Below, one piece after another: positions 1-11,994 of a stretch of DNA of 64,000 nt (within the stretch, counting starts at the first letter, position 1; each line of letters begins with the position of its first letter). A program made the position numbers and the translations under genes. The stretch spans positions 25,372,903 through 25,436,902 of the forward strand of contig NC_051442.1 of NCBI RefSeq assembly GCF_001649575.2, written 5' to 3'. A model generated the notes under the pieces. It ran no database searches and was not told the origin of the DNA. It saw only the letters and a list, made by a program, of their open reading frames with translations. The DNA comes from Kryptolebias marmoratus (Eukaryota > Chordata > Actinopteri > Cyprinodontiformes > Rivulidae).

Positions 1-153
1 CTCAGCTGGCCTGGGAATGCCTTGGGATTCCCCCGGAGGAGCTGGCCCAAGTGGCTGGGGAGAGGGAAGTCTGGGTCTCCCTGCTTAGGCTGCTACCTCC
101 GCGACCCGACCCTGGATAAGCGGAAGACAATGGATGGATGGATGGATGGATGA
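1..153 (+). mobile_element. 3' end of a non-LTR retrotransposon with ATGG-repeat tail
   Basis: Bases 3-119 read as an open C-terminal peptide (QLAWECLGIPPEELAQVAGE at its start) ending in TAA, followed by GGATAAGCGGAAGA and five ATGG units. The peptide LAWxxLGxPxE recurs at 20495-20566 and on the minus strand at 32525-32640, so this is one dispersed family. The end-in-microsatellite form is typical of 5'-truncated LINE copies in fish. The LINE clade is not certain by eye. The copy runs off the left edge of the window. Confidence 0.7.
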
Positions 154-389
154 AAGCAGGGAACATGTCCAACATGTTGGGTAGTGTGTCTTGAAGACCA
201 GGGTGGAAAACACCTGTTGAGATAACCTGTGATCATGCTGTTGCTGTACTTCAACCTTTCACAGAAAACACTAATAATGGGATGTCTTCTGCATTTGTGA
301 AACTTTACCGCTTCTTACTGGTGCTGTGCTGTTCAGAGTAGTGGGAACTTAATCAGAAGCTATAGAAAGCCCCCATCCCTTTACTCATT
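154..389. other. No recognisable feature
   Basis: Plain AT-rich sequence between two LINE fragments. No exon, repeat or RNA gene recognised. Confidence 0.5.
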
Positions 390-837
390 TGGAAGTTTGG
401 TACTTGGTACAACAAGTTGCTACTATTGCAGTATTATTGGGAACAAGGCTGAGGTCCTGCATGGAAGCATCTGGAGGTGTAGAATAAAAGAGATCAAGAT
501 TTTGTTTTTCATGGTGGATAATTGTGAGGCCTCCCCTGCGACAAGAGTCACGTGGTTGACATGTGTAAACAAAGCCCAGTGGAGTTTACTCATTGAGTTG
601 ATAAAAGTCATTGGGTTGTTGCTAGGTTTCAGTTAAGCACAAAAAGTCCAACTTACAGACAGTGAGGAGATTGCGGATGAGATGTCTCTTGCTTGTAAGA
701 GAGCGGATGTTGAGTAGACCAAAGTGGGCAGGTGTGCTATCATAGTTGCCGGTGGAGTTAACCCACCTGGATAGTCTGTAACACAGAATGGTCAACAGAG
801 CACCCAGGGTCCCATGAAAGACTCCAAAAAAGGACAA
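390..837 (-). pseudogene. LINE endonuclease (APE) domain relic
   Basis: The minus strand from 837 carries FGLLNIRSLTSKRHLIRNLL followed by LDFLCLTET. This is the N-terminal part of an apurinic/apyrimidinic-type endonuclease of a CR1/L2-like LINE, including the conserved N and E of its active site. Homology continues past a stop and a frame change down to about 390 (QLNExTPLGFVYTCQPRDS). In an intact element this enzyme nicks target DNA to prime reverse transcription. Stops and frame breaks make this copy dead. No reverse transcriptase part is adjacent. Confidence 0.75.
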
Positions 838-1654
838 TGTCGATTTTATTGTTTTTGAGTTGTCTGAGTGGCAACCCTCGCAAGAACTTCAGTGGATGTA
901 TCTCCGACAAGGCAAGAAAGCGATGTTAGGATGGAGGGGCACTGTTGGCTGACGTCCAGGCAGTTGAGGATGGAGCCGGAGGAGCTCTACCAAGAACATG
1001 CCAGCATTCACTCACAAGGTCTCAATTCACTAGTGCACATCAGAGACATATGTCACCATATCTATATATAAAAAAACATGAAACTTTGTCTTTGATATCC
1101 ACTGCCAACACTGTTATCTGCACAGCAAATATTTTATCCAAATTTGTTCTGTTAAATGTAGTCAAATGGTTCCATTTTTGTCATTTCATGTGTAGCCCAC
1201 CTTAGGCAATAAAAACTGCAAACTAAAATGTTGCATGTTAATTTAAAAAGTCATTTTGTTCAGACAATTACATTACTAGTTAGACCACAATCAGAGCAGC
1301 TTCCAGCAGCTCTTTCTTTCTCCTCAGGTCTGTGGTATGATACTCAGCAGCCATGTTCTCATGTTTGGAATCCATGCCTGCTAAGATGACAAACTTTATT
1401 GTCTTAACGTTATCAGACCCTGTACCCTGTCAAAAAGTCCAGGAAGTTGCCTTGCTCAGCAGTGAGTGATGTAGTGGAATAATAGACTTACACAGAAGTG
1501 TAATGATATTTAAGAGAAATGAGTCATGAAAGGTCCACTAGCATATTGGCTATGCGTATAATGGAAAATGCCATAGATTTATGTGAATACTGTTATTTGT
1601 GCACTCGTGGATAAAAGGTGATCTGTAAATTAATTACTGAGGCCTTACTGTGTG

Positions 1655-1835
1655 TAGTTTACTCTGGGTACTCCAGTTTCCTCTCACAAACCGAAAACAT
1701 AAAAACATGTATGTTAGGTTAATTGCTAACGCTAATTTGTACCTTGGTGTGTGTGAGAGTGTGAATGTTTTTTTGTCTCATTTGTCTCTATGTGGCCCAG
1801 TGACTGCTGGAGATGGTCACCAGCTCCCATCAATC
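1655..1835 (+). mobile_element. SINE fragment, 3' half
   Basis: This aligns by eye to the distal half of the complete SINE at 33082-33443 (shared blocks TTTCCTC-CACA, CATGTATGTTAGGTTAATTG, TGTGGCCC, GTGACTGCTGG). It lacks the tRNA-like head and the ATGG tail, so it is an old, truncated copy. Confidence 0.65.
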
Positions 1836-1859
1836 ATAGTTTTTGTTGTTATTTTTTAA

Positions 1860-4800
1860 ATCTCATGTTTTTATTGTTGAAAATACCTTACTGTTTTATG
1901 TTACCACATTAAGTATTTATAACATACTCCTATATGAATAATAGATTTCTTTCATGTTTAAACTGTAAGCCAAGAGGATTTGTTACAAATATGTACAAGG
2001 TAAAATTTATGCAATTTGCCATAGTGTTGAAGGGTAAGAAAATTTGATATGTTATACAACAAAATTTAAAATAATTTAAATAGTTTTTGTAAATGACTTA
2101 TGTTTATGGAAACATGATAAAGTGAATTTACTAATGCATGACCTACTTATAGGTCAGGTTTTCTTATGGTGTCGGAGAAGAGTCCAGATTCTAGATTCAG
2201 ATCTAAAAAGATCCATTGAATGATGGGAATTCCAGGTAACCAGGTGGCAAGCCAGATTCTTCAAGTTCTTAGGGGTGACTCTGCGGTTTCTTTTGACATC
2301 AGAGTATTACCTTCATCTATGGCAGGACAATCACACAAACACTACAAAGAACTGGCTCCCAACAGTCCATCCATTTATTTATATTTGAGACTTGACTCAG
2401 AGACAGTAATTACATTTTTACATGCACACTTTGGAATTTTATTACTTCATTAATTTGTTTAATTTTGGGGCAAATGTGTTTGTGTAAACCCTGTAACCAT
2501 TTTGTAACAACTTGAGCTGCAGTTTGTTAATACATGTTCATAAAACTCATTTTTGTTGCCGTGTTTTTTAATGGTATTCAGACTTTAAGCTTCAGAAGTA
2601 ATTCTATCTCTTCTGATACTAGTCCACACACATTGTTCTCATATTAGTAAGTTTAATCAAGGTTACACAAATATGAAGACATTATTAGATAAATAAAGTA
2701 AATTAGTTTGCATCAAACAACAGCTGATGTGTTTTCTCCCATGTGGACAATTTTTCAGCTGATCTGTGGAAAGCCCAGAATGGTTGCGACATGAATTGAC
2801 TTGGTAAGATGGATATGTGTTGCAGTGAGACCCAGTGGAATTACAATTCATTTTCTGACATGAATGAAAGTGAAGTGACTTCTGTTGAGCCATAACCGGG
2901 GCCCAGACAGCAATGAAGAAAAAAGATGTCTGACAGAAAAAGTAGTTTGGGGCGTGGAGTGGGGGGAGGTCCTGCAGGCTGGTCCCTGTTGGTCCCATGA
3001 CATCAGGCCTGTGGTTTTATTTAAACAAGTCAAAGCATGATGCTGTTTGACTGTGGACCCTCGGCAGATGGACCAACACATGGCCTGAGTATTGTTATTC
3101 AGATGTAGCGTGTGCTGCGTCACTAATGCTTGAGTTCATTAATTCAGAAGCTTTAAAATAAAAAGACAGACATCCATTTTATCTGTTTTTGTGTGATCCT
3201 GGACTCACATGGTAATCTAAGTTTAGTCTATGCTTTCCAAAACAGAGAGTGGAATGATTTTATCATCCCCAGTGTCTTCCAGAAAATTAGGACAAGATTA
3301 AGTGTTCTGGTTAAAAAGACTGAAGATATTCTTTTCAGATGTTGAACGGTTTGCAGATATCCTTGTCCTCTAACTTCACTGATAAGGATGTGTTCACAGA
3401 GATGAAGCTTCTTATTGCTGTAAGGGCTTTTATAATATAGTAATTAAGATTCATGCCAAATTGATGAAATGGCATCTGTGTTGTCAAATACAAGTAGGGA
3501 AGCTGTAGGTTTTAAATCAAGAAAGTATTTCAGTCTTCCAGCAAAAGAAGTTAGTAATAATTATCACCTGTCACTGAAGGTGACGGCAGAGAAATAATGT
3601 ATTTGCCTGTGCCTGTTTGTGTTTTCTATGGCTTTCACATTTTCCTAACCATAGATGTGTAAATAATGCACAAAATATCCTCATAAATCTTCAGAGTACT
3701 TTTGTTGACATGAACACAAAGTTTTATCAGGAAACAAAAGCATTTTGTCTTTACCAAGATTTTTTTTCTTTTAGGTTTCATAGAATTCCACCTTTCTTTA
3801 GTAGTGCAACTCATTCAACCCAGTAAATCTGTATTTTGATGTTGGCAGTGATCCCTGTGACTGCATCCTGAACAGTCCATTTTTCATTTCCCTGAAGTTG
3901 TGATTCTGTTGCCTAAAGCCAGTTTGAAAAACTAACACAAGCTGTGAACATGAGTAAATATAAAAAGAAAAAAATGCTTTTCTTTGCACACTTTGAGTAA
4001 AATTTTAATTTAAAATTTAATTCTCAGGTTGAACAAAAGCCTTATATATTAGCCTTATATTAGCGGATGTGAACAGTTTCTCACCGATTCACACTGAACA
4101 GGTTCAATTGCAGCAAATCACACAAACTGGTCAACCACAAACCAGTTAATCAAACTAAGTCTGGTTTATAAAGTTAAAAAAATATATAATCAATAAATTA
4201 CATTCACAACAGATTAATGACTTCAGTGTAGCAACAAAATGATATGTTTATTCAGGTATATCTCTTACAAACTCAACTTCCTTGCTCCAGAGATTTAGTT
4301 CATGGTTAGAATTAAAGACATTAATTCAACAGCACTACAGATATGCCGTTAGTTACATTATGTTTTGCCTTTTTGACTCATCAAAACCAGAACCCACTGT
4401 TCCCAGACAAGCTGCATATTTTGATGTATGATTTGGTTTTTCCAAAGCCACTGACGTAGTAGCCAACCGAAAATTGTGAAATGGAAGAATAATGGCTGAA
4501 TATTAATAGTGGTGCTTTTTTCTGATGCAAGGGTACCCCTATTAATAAGGATTAGTGCTTAATTACTTTGATAAGTAAAAAGATGCAACAATTTGAAAAA
4601 GTAACTGCATTTGTGTTCACAGGCAGTCTTCCAGACACAAAAACAGAATTCATTTCAAGTGTCTTTACAAAACCTCCTGCACAATATTGGCCACAGCCTC
4701 TTCATTTTATCTCTGAGTTGTTCTCATTTTCTTTCAGCTTCCATCTTTGCATTCAATCTGAGTTTAGAAAACCATCTCCTGCCTTCAGGAGCTCTCAGGA

Positions 4801-4985
4801 GGCCTGTGTCAGTGCTACCACTGACTGGGGATTTCCAAAGTTATTATCAAGGCATGATCTAAGTAGCTGAAGAGGAAAAGAAAGGGAGTTGGGGGATGAG
4901 GAAGATGGGCAAAGATAGTGTTGTGAGCCACAAAGTGGAGGAGAAACATTAGCTAGACTTGTGCAGCACATTACACTGATAAACT
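1860..4985. other. Repeat-poor intronic DNA
   Basis: Long AT-rich stretch, mostly unique. I see no exon-like block with splice sites and no recognised transposon. It includes short AT-only runs such as 3999-4021. Confidence 0.45.
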
Positions 4986-5059
4986 AAAAGTAAAAATACT
5001 CAACATTCAGCACGTGAAAATGCAGCGTGAATACTGAGCACTAAATGAGTGAATTAAAC

Positions 5060-5440
5060 AACAACTGTGTTACTTATTTGAAAAAGAAGGAAAAGGAATG
5101 AGACACAAAGGGCAGCAGGATGGACAGAAAAAGCAGAAAAATGGAAAAAGTATAACGAGACAAAAAGGATGCATACATAAAAATATAAAAAGAACACTAA
5201 ATGAAATATAAAATGACAAAAAGGAAGCATAAGAAGACGTAAAAATATGAAAAAGAAGCATAAAGAGTCATAAAAAGAAAATGGGAAGAAAAAGAAACTA
5301 AAAGGACGCAAAAAAGATGCCTAAGCAGACATTAAAAGACACAAAGGACATCTAAGAGACAAAAGGGATGTTTAAGAAGACATAACAAGACTAAAAGGAT
5401 GCATAAGGAGACAAAGCAGGACACTCCATGACCTCGTCAT
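5060..5440. repeat. Purine-rich degenerate tandem repeat
   Basis: One strand is nearly all A and G with recurring AAAAGGATGCATAA and AGACAAAAAGGATG units about 20-27 bases apart (for example near 5160, 5220, 5305, 5345 and 5395). It is a diverged minisatellite. The long pyrimidine-rich reading frames on the other strand are a by-product of composition. Confidence 0.7.
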
Positions 5441-5444
5441 TTTA

Positions 5445-6690
5445 ACAGTCAAAGCTTGAGCATGAGGCCAGTGTGGTCAGTCCTGCTTCACATTCTCAAC
5501 AACTAAGTCACATCGGTGCATGTGGGCTGATGTCATGGATACCTTGCCACCTGCTCCTCCATGCTCCACCCAGGACACTAACATGCCATTACAATGATAA
5601 ACAACCACAACTTCAGTACAAAAGTTTTGTCCATGCTCAAATCCTCCTTTACCTATCACTTGTAAATAGGAGCCCGAAGTGTTCTTACAGTTTCCCTGAA
5701 GACCTGACCAAGACCATGCAAATTCCATCCCCATTCTGGCTGATCTTTTATATTTTATGGAGCTGTCGTCCAGTCTGAATGGGACTTACCTTATCTAATG
5801 AAATGAAATAACAGACTGATATGAAATAATGAAGCTTAAAAATTTACATTATCACTGTTCAGTCATCTCTAGAATGAGCATTAAATAGCTTGATTTAATG
5901 ACTGCATGCTGACAGCTGTCTACTACAGGTAAATACGAATTTATCATCCAGTTTGGTAAAGAGATACAGCTGGTTATAAACAGGGTTGGACTATTAAAAA
6001 ATGTAGATAGAAATAAAGTTTGTTTTCCACTCAGTGCCTGGGGGTAGCTCAGAAATCATTTAAAGGGCCAGAGCCTGTTTCGATGCTGGTGCTCTCATGG
6101 ATCGATACCAATGGCTTCTCAGTTTTGCTGTGCAACGAGCTCTCAATAAAAGCAGGGAAGGGGCATTCCCCTCCCCCCAAACTCTGCTCATCCTGTTCCA
6201 GAATCCATTTCCAAAAACAACTCCAGCCTCGTCCGTAATGGATTCTCTGTTTTATGGGCCTTCCTCTGGTGCCTGGTTAATATTTCAGCCAACGTCTGGA
6301 TTTCTTGCACAGCCCACATTGTTGTATTGATTTATTTGTGCGCCATCTCCACCCACCACCGTGGTGAGACAACGTTCATTATGAGCCACAAGAGTTCTCA
6401 AACTGATATTGTCTTTTTATTGTTTTCCTGTTTATAGTTTCTTTTTTAATGTTATTTGCAGTCAAACTACTTCTACATACTTGGTGCTATTTTAACTAAA
6501 CATCAAAACATTTGGTTCAGCTGAGAATAATGTATACTATGACATTTAGTAACTTTAAATGTGTCTACATTTTATTTTAATTTTTTTTACTTTATGTACA
6601 AAAAGAATTCCCATGGAAGTACACTGATATCTCTTCAGTTCCTTCAGAAACATTGTTCTCCTTGAATCAACTTCAGGATACTAGCTGTAT
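5445..6690. other. No recognisable feature
   Basis: Mixed-composition sequence without a repeat or exon I can identify. Open frames here are short and lack splice signals or family motifs. Confidence 0.4.
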
Positions 6691-6694
6691 TTTT

Positions 6695-6870
6695 GTCCTT
6701 TGCAAATTTTAGCTTTTAGCTGCTGTTTTGCTTGTTTTGGATTTTAGCTATAGTTATGCTCATCTCAGCGCTCTGATACAGTTTTGCTAATTTAAGCTTT
6801 TATCTATAGTTTGGCTACATTTCACTTCTATCAAAAGCGTTGCTAATTTAGGTTTTTAGCTATGGATAAA
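6695..6870 (-). repeat. TTTTAGCTxxxGTTTTGCTA array
   Basis: Repeated TTTTAGCT and TTTTGCT units. It is the reverse complement of the GCTAAAAGTAGCAAAA array at 40310-41720, so the two are diverged copies of one family. Confidence 0.6.
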
Positions 6871-6879
6871 TTAAAAAAA

Positions 6880-7141
6880 AAAAAAAGTTAAAGTACCACT
6901 GATTGTCACACACCTGAGTGTGTGAAATTTGTTCTCCGCATTTGACCCATCCCCTGAGGGAGCGGTGCCGCGATCAGGAATCATTTGGTGATCTAACCCT
7001 CCAATTCCAACCCTTAATGCTGAGTGTCAAGCAGGGTGGCAATGAGTCCCATTTTTACAGTCTTTGGTATGACCCGGCCAGGGATTGAACCAACAACCTC
7101 CCAGTTTCAGGGTGGACACTCTACCACTAGGCCACTGATCT
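6880..7141 (-). mobile_element. tRNA-derived SINE, minus orientation
   Basis: Read from 7141 leftwards, a tRNA-like head holds box A (TGGCCTAGTGG) and box B (GGTTCAATCCC), the internal RNA polymerase III promoter. A body of about 190 bases follows, with the widespread fish blocks CATACCAAAGACTGTAAAA and GGATGGGTCAAATGCGGAGA. It ends at TTAACTTTTTT, a run of T that could stop polymerase III. No clear target-site duplication is visible, so the copy is probably old. Confidence 0.8.
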
Positions 7142-7370
7142 GGTGATAGATAGATAAATACATTATTGATCCTTTCCAGGAAATTACAAGGTTACAGCAG
7201 TAGCAGTTGTGTCACTCATAGACAATAACAAAAACATATTTCAATACAAAAATATTAATACTAAGACTAAAATACTAGAACTTAAAATATTGATATAAAA
7301 TGCACCAATGCTAAAAATAGAGTGCATAAAATACACTGAGATGAAGTGGGGGGTACGTTTAGTATTCACA
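7142..7370 (-). mobile_element. LINE/SINE 3' end with GATA tail
   Basis: GATAGATAGATAAATACATTATTGATCC is the reverse complement of the common fish retroposon terminus GGATCAATAAAGT(ATCT)n, followed by GGAAATTAC. A plus-strand counterpart sits at 34855-34911. AATAAA is the presumed poly(A) signal. The boundary near 7370 is approximate. Confidence 0.6.
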
Positions 7371-7389
7371 TTTAGTATGCAATAATTCA

Positions 7390-7890
7390 TTGCTCATTAT
7401 AGAACTTGATGGAAGCTATGGTGTTAATTGTAGCTTTCAGCTTTTGTTTAGCTTCTCTTCTGCTCATTTAAATTTTAACAATTTAGTTAACATTTATTCC
7501 TTAACACATTTTAGCAAAGTCATTCAGCAACCACCACTAACATTGCATTCTCCTGGAAAATGCATTTCTCTAGTTCTTTAGAAAAGGAGGGGTCAGTAAT
7601 CCGAGAGTGGACAGAAAAAGTCATGTACTTTGTCTGAAGTTCAATTGAGCAAACAGGATGTATCTCATCAGGCAGGAAGTCGATGTCAGAGACTCCTCTT
7701 GTTATATATAGCAGGATCTAAAACAAGGGACTTCCTGTGGTTTAGTTTTAACAGGAAGGATGCAGCATCTGAGACTTCACAAGGGTGTAGAGGAACATGG
7801 GATGCACAGCCGGGAGTCCTGCACGTCTTCCTGTATCCTTCATCCTAACACCTGGTTAGTTAATCAGACTTCCCTTTATCCTGTGGCTGT
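7390..7890. other. No recognisable feature
   Basis: Mixed AT-rich sequence with no exon or repeat identified. Confidence 0.4.
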
Positions 7891-7893
7891 CTA

Positions 7894-7985
7894 CAGTGGG
7901 TTGCAAAGGTATTCACCTCCCAAGTAATCTTTCTGCTTTTGTTGCCGTACAACCTGGAACTTAAATTGATTTTGACTATGATTAA
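7894..7985 (+). mobile_element. Tc1-like transposon terminus
   Basis: After a TA dinucleotide, CAGTGGGTTGCAAAGGTATT begins the characteristic terminal inverted repeat of a fish Tc1-like family, continuing through TTTTGTTGCCGTACAACCTG. The opposite end was not found nearby, so only one terminus survives. Confidence 0.65.
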
Positions 7986-8004
7986 GAGTAATGTTGTCGT
8001 TTTA

Positions 8005-8080
8005 TTCAGGTGTTCCCTTCTGCAGGGGTTGCTTCAGTGAGGGAGCTTGCAAGAAAGATTTTGCTGGATGCCCTTCAAGC
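8005..8080 (+). repeat. Fragment of a dispersed repeat (CTGCAGGGGTTGC family)
   Basis: Shares CTGCAGGGGTTGC and GGATGCCC with the better copy at 48878-49016. Too short to classify alone. Confidence 0.4.
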
Positions 8081-8099
8081 TGCTAAATTGGGGCCAAAT

Positions 8100-8975
8100 G
8101 TTTTGTTAATTTGAAAAAAAGAAATTTTAATTGAAAAACTAAAACTTACAATTGAAAGCTTGAATTTTAGTTCAAAACATGAAAAATTCAATCATGTATT
8201 GAAACTAAAAATAAGTGTGCCAATTTTTTTTAGTTTAAAAAAAAAATTAATTTAATTCTAGAAATATTTTGAAGAAATTATTTATTTTTATTTTTTACTT
8301 TTCCATATTTTGATATTTGAGGACTTTTTTTTCTTCAATTCAGACTTTTGGTCCTATTTTGCATAGGGGGCGTGGTTTCAGCGGAGAGGGGCGTGGAATC
8401 ATGACTGACAGTCTGTCAGTCATGTTGCCTTCAGGAAACGTAGGTGCTGGAACTGTGGCTCAATCCTTTCCATCCACCATATGCCTGTGATTGGCAGTAA
8501 ACCAACTAATGCCAGTGACTAGTTCACCTTACAAAACTGTTCTGGACAATACGTGGCAACATTAACATTATGCGAGCAATAAACTGCGCCAGTTTGTGCA
8601 TTTCAGCAGCAACACTTTAGGAATGGACCTCTCCCACTTACGCCTATGACCCTGAATGCACCGTTGGACTCACTGGTCGCCAAGGCAACCTGCTGGAGCC
8701 AGCGCACAGGTAAGAAATGTTAAATATATGAGCCGTTTTGAATAGTTTTAAGAACTGGGGTCTGGGTGATGAGCTGGGTAGAGTCAACCCTTCCAACCAG
8801 ATCAGGTTATGTAGTCAATCGTGGCTGCAGCCTCACACACAACATCTCTCAGGGACGGTACAACTCCTTAAATGACTTTTCTGTGCCATCACTCACTCTC
8901 CCTTGGTAGTTTTCCATGTCTGCCTCCCTCACCACTGGCCCACTGGTACCATTTAGAAATTCGGTACTGTTTAGT
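8100..8975. other. A/T-rich stretch, then unique DNA
   Basis: 8100-8340 is nearly all A and T with runs of A and T that could fold back. 8345-8975 is more mixed and includes a GGGGCGTGG pair near 8368 and 8389. No gene seen. Confidence 0.4.
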
Positions 8976-9320
8976 TTAGCTTTATCTTCCTGTACACTTA
9001 GTTTAGTTCTGTACATTTAGTCATGTTTAGATCTGTTTAGTTTAGCTACTATTTTTGACTGTCTTAGCTCATGCTTAGATATGTCTGGTTTTACTTCGGC
9101 TGTATAGCGGGCCTGGGGTACTTTTAGATAGTTCGGTACCGTTAGTTTTAGCATTGTCATGTTTTAGAGTTTTTAGCCTTCTTGTACACTTAGCTTAGTT
9201 ACTGTACAATTAGTTATCATATTCACTGTTAGCTAGAATATTCCTGCCTTGGTTTAGTAATATCATGTTTTAGTAGTTTAGATATCCTGTACCTTTGTCA
9301 TGTTTTAGCTTAGTTATCTT
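8975..9320 (+). repeat. TTTAGTT-rich low-complexity block
   Basis: Dense TTTAGTTTAG and TACxxTTAG variants without a fixed period. Similar blocks occur at 21890-21965 and 24650-25300. Confidence 0.6.
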
Positions 9321-9354
9321 GTCATGTTCTGTAACTCTGTCTGTAATTTTGTTC

Positions 9355-9432
9355 TGTGTTGTAAAGCACTTTGAGTCGCCTCGTGCTGAAAAGTGCTATA
9401 TAAATAAATGTACCTACCTACCTACCTACCTC
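9355..9432 (+). mobile_element. Retroposon 3' end with TACC microsatellite
   Basis: GTAAAGCACTTTGAGTCGCC, then GCTGAAAAGTGCTATATAAATAAA and five TACC units. The same terminus, with a TTGACT tail, occurs at 27189-27255. Confidence 0.65.
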
Positions 9433-9712
9433 ACCTATGTGCACCTGTTTCTAATTAGTAATCAGTCACCTGTGTCCACTTCCTCATCAACCTCTGTCCA
9501 TATAATCTGTTTCTGAGCTTTCATTACTCACTCATTGTTGCTGAAATGCACGACCTGGTTCTTCTTGTGTCTCCTTCCTTGTGTTCCCTTAGATTCACCT
9601 TATTATAAGTTTTTGTCTGCTGCCACATCAGTGTTTTGTTTTGTTCTTTTTAATAAATTAATTTACTTTCAGCTCCTCATTCCAGTCTGCGTTCTTGGTC
9701 CAACCTAACCAC
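9433..9712 (+). mobile_element. Partial LTR
   Basis: Resembles the 3' two thirds of the solo LTRs at 26305, 37292 and 38642: a CACCTG-rich stretch, then CTGCCACATCAG, TTTTGTTxTGTT, AATAAATTAATTTA and a short C-rich end. The 5' TG end is missing, so this is a truncated old copy. Confidence 0.55.
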
Positions 9713-9734
9713 TAAATCCGATAAATGGATTTCT

Positions 9735-9960
9735 ATGAGAAAAATCCCTCACAAAACTAAAAAAGGTCATTTAAAAAGTATAAAATTTACAAAAAAAAAA
9801 ACAACAAGAAACCCAATGTCCTGAATAAGTTGAACATTTTGATATCTGAATGGCTGAAATATTTAAAAATATGCTGGATTAATTTGTCCAAAAAGAAACT
9901 AAAAACAGGAAAATAATAGTGGAAACTCTTATTCAGCACTCACACAACAACTGACTAAGG
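9735..9960 (-). repeat. Dispersed repeat, GAAAATGCAGTxTGAATGCTG family
   Basis: Shares TCCTGAATAAGxTGAACATTTTGATAT and nearby blocks with 12390-12700 and 41720-41935. Probably an old nonautonomous DNA element. Its ends are not defined here. Confidence 0.45.
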
Positions 9961-9964
9961 CAAG

Positions 9965-10975
9965 GGCAGGAAAGAAGCACAAACAGAAGGAGTCATTTAA
10001 AAAAAATAAAATACCCTACAAACAATTAAATATAAAATATTTATAAAGATTTTTTTAAAGAAAAGATTCCTCTAATAATGTATTTAGTTTAGCCAACTGA
10101 AAAAATATCCCAATGGTTTTTAGCTGCTTTTGTCAAACCAAACTCAGACAGCGAGCAGCATTTATGTGAACAAATAGGAAAATCAGGTTCTGAACAATAA
10201 GACTGGAAGAAGGCATGTATCCTTCACACAGTGACAACAGGGTAACACAGATACATCTAAAATGATGGACAAAATGCATGAAAACAACCTATTTGACTTG
10301 ATCACATGTTCAGAAACAGTATTGTCACAAGTCATGGTATAAGTTTGTGACATGGTAATGTGTTGTTAGTTTGAAAGGCCAACTTTAGTGACAAATGACA
10401 GAAACTGTGACCCATTAGTTTAGGCTGGGAGTTATAATCTATTTTTCCATGCAGCTCATATAAAATTCTGAATCAATTTAAAAGTGACAAAAAATATTTG
10501 TTGTTAATAAGGTTCTGTTGAGGAACACAAAAGTGGAAGTCTGAAGTGTGGAGTTCTGCACCCATACAGTTTGTTGTGTGCACACAGCAGAGACATGACA
10601 CACAAGCAGGATTTTCTGCACTGACAGACAGTGTTTGAAAGTACTTTGACTTCTTTGAAGCTAAAGAGAAAAATGGCACTCTCAAGAGCTACATTATAAG
10701 TTGTGTACGAGAAAAACTGCCAGTTGTTGCTGCCACTTCTAAAGGTAGTATCTGGTGACTAGGTAGTGAGTAGCAGAGTAGTCAAAACATTGTGACACAG
10801 TGCAAAGGAACAACAAAAGCATGCAAAAAGATAAAAAATTTAATTTGCAGAAGCTGAAAGAAAGAATTTTAAATTAAAAATTTTAATCTTACTAAGCTGA
10901 TTTCCAGTTTTGATTAAGAACTGGAAAAAAGTTTAAGAAATACAGCAAAAAATAATTCTTTGCTTTAATCAAAGG
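9965..10975. other. No recognisable feature
   Basis: AT-rich sequence. A near-palindromic TTTTAAATTAAAAATTTTAA lies at about 10868-10887. No exon or known repeat recognised. Confidence 0.4.
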
Positions 10976-10979
10976 CAGC

Positions 10980-11290
10980 AGTGAACAGGACAGTCTTTAA
11001 TCTTGTTTTAAAGGAACTAACATTTGGAGTGGTCTGTCTGTTTTCTGTGAGTTTGTTCCACATATTTGGAGCATAAAAGCTAAATGCATCTTATGAAAAT
11101 TTGGTTTTGACTCGGGACCGAAAGTAGATTTGATCTAGACGACCTCAGAGGTCTCGATGGTTCATAGTGCAGCAGAACATGTATTTTGAACCCAGACTGT
11201 TCAATGCTTTGTAAACCAGCAACAAGATTTAAAAATGAATTCTCAAAGCAACAAGAAGCCAGTGTAAGGACCTCAGACCTTTTGACACTT
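10980..11290 (-). pseudogene. LINE reverse-transcriptase C-terminal tail
   Basis: On the minus strand, RPLRSSRSNLLSVPSQNQ is followed by APNMWNKLTENRQ and SSFKTRLKTVL. This is the conserved carboxy-terminal region after the polymerase domain in L2/Rex1-like fish LINEs. Frame breaks lie between the blocks. Related tails occur at 17065-17470 (plus), 45380-45600 (minus) and 57490-57966 (minus). Confidence 0.7.
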
Positions 11291-11339
11291 TAATATGCAT
11301 GGATCATCCTGCACTGATATGACCATTTGGTCTCTCCAA

Positions 11340-11600
11340 GTGTTTTAAATATTCTTTCTTTCTTCTTTCTTTATTGTTTATTTGAGTGGGGACAAGTGTT
11401 AAATATAAACAAATACTGAACACTATAACATTTATAGCCTTAGGTAGTATGCAATGCATAACAATAAAACAACTTAGCAAGATAAAATGTTATAAATAAC
11501 ATAAATCCTAACATTAACTTAAAACAGACCACAGTGAAACAAGCTTATTGTTAACCATGATTGCAAATCTGGTCTTCTTTAGGAAACCTCTTGAGTCTTA
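11340..11600. other. No recognisable feature
   Basis: Starts with a short CTTT-rich run (11352-11372). No gene seen. Confidence 0.4.
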
Positions 11601-11607
11601 ATCTAAA

Positions 11608-11990
11608 AATGTGCCAGTCTGTCAATCAATGGAGCAATGGAAGAAGGTCATGTGGTCTGATGAGTCCAGATTTACCCTGTTCCAGACTGATGGGAGCATC
11701 AGGGTAAGAAGAGAGGCAGGTGAAGTGTCCAGACAGAGTCCAGACCTTAACCCCATTGAGAGTCTTTGGGATGTGCTGGAGAAGGCTTTGCACAGCGGTC
11801 AGACTCTACCATCATCAATGCAAGATCCTGGTGAAAAATTAATGCAACACTGGATGGAACTAAATCTTGTAACACGCAGAAGCTTATTGAAACAACGCCA
11901 CAGTAAATGTGTGCTGTAATCAAAGCTAAGGGAGGTCCAACGAAATAGTGTGTAACCTTTTTTTTGTGGCAACTTTTTTCTGGCCATGCA
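11608..11990 (+). pseudogene. Tc1/mariner transposase relic with internal deletion and 3' end
   Basis: The reading frame at 11611-11919 gives WKKVMWSDESRFTLFQTDG, with the first catalytic Asp in WSDESRF, then jumps straight to QSPDLNPIESLWDVLEKAL, which holds the third catalytic acidic residue (PDLNPIE). About 100 residues between them, including the second Asp, are missing. The C-terminus (DPGEKLMQHWMELNLVT) is frameshifted soon after. The TTTTTTGTGGCAACTTTTTT block near 11958-11985 and the end at GGCCATGCAG match the 3' terminal repeat of this family. In life the enzyme cut and pasted the element at TA sites. This copy cannot. Confidence 0.85.
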
Positions 11991-11994
11991 GTTT

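Noticed and set aside
5054..5311. Hydrophobic FFFFPFSFYDSLCF-type minus ORF that looks like a membrane protein
   Set aside because: It is the translation of the purine-rich tandem repeat on the opposite strand.
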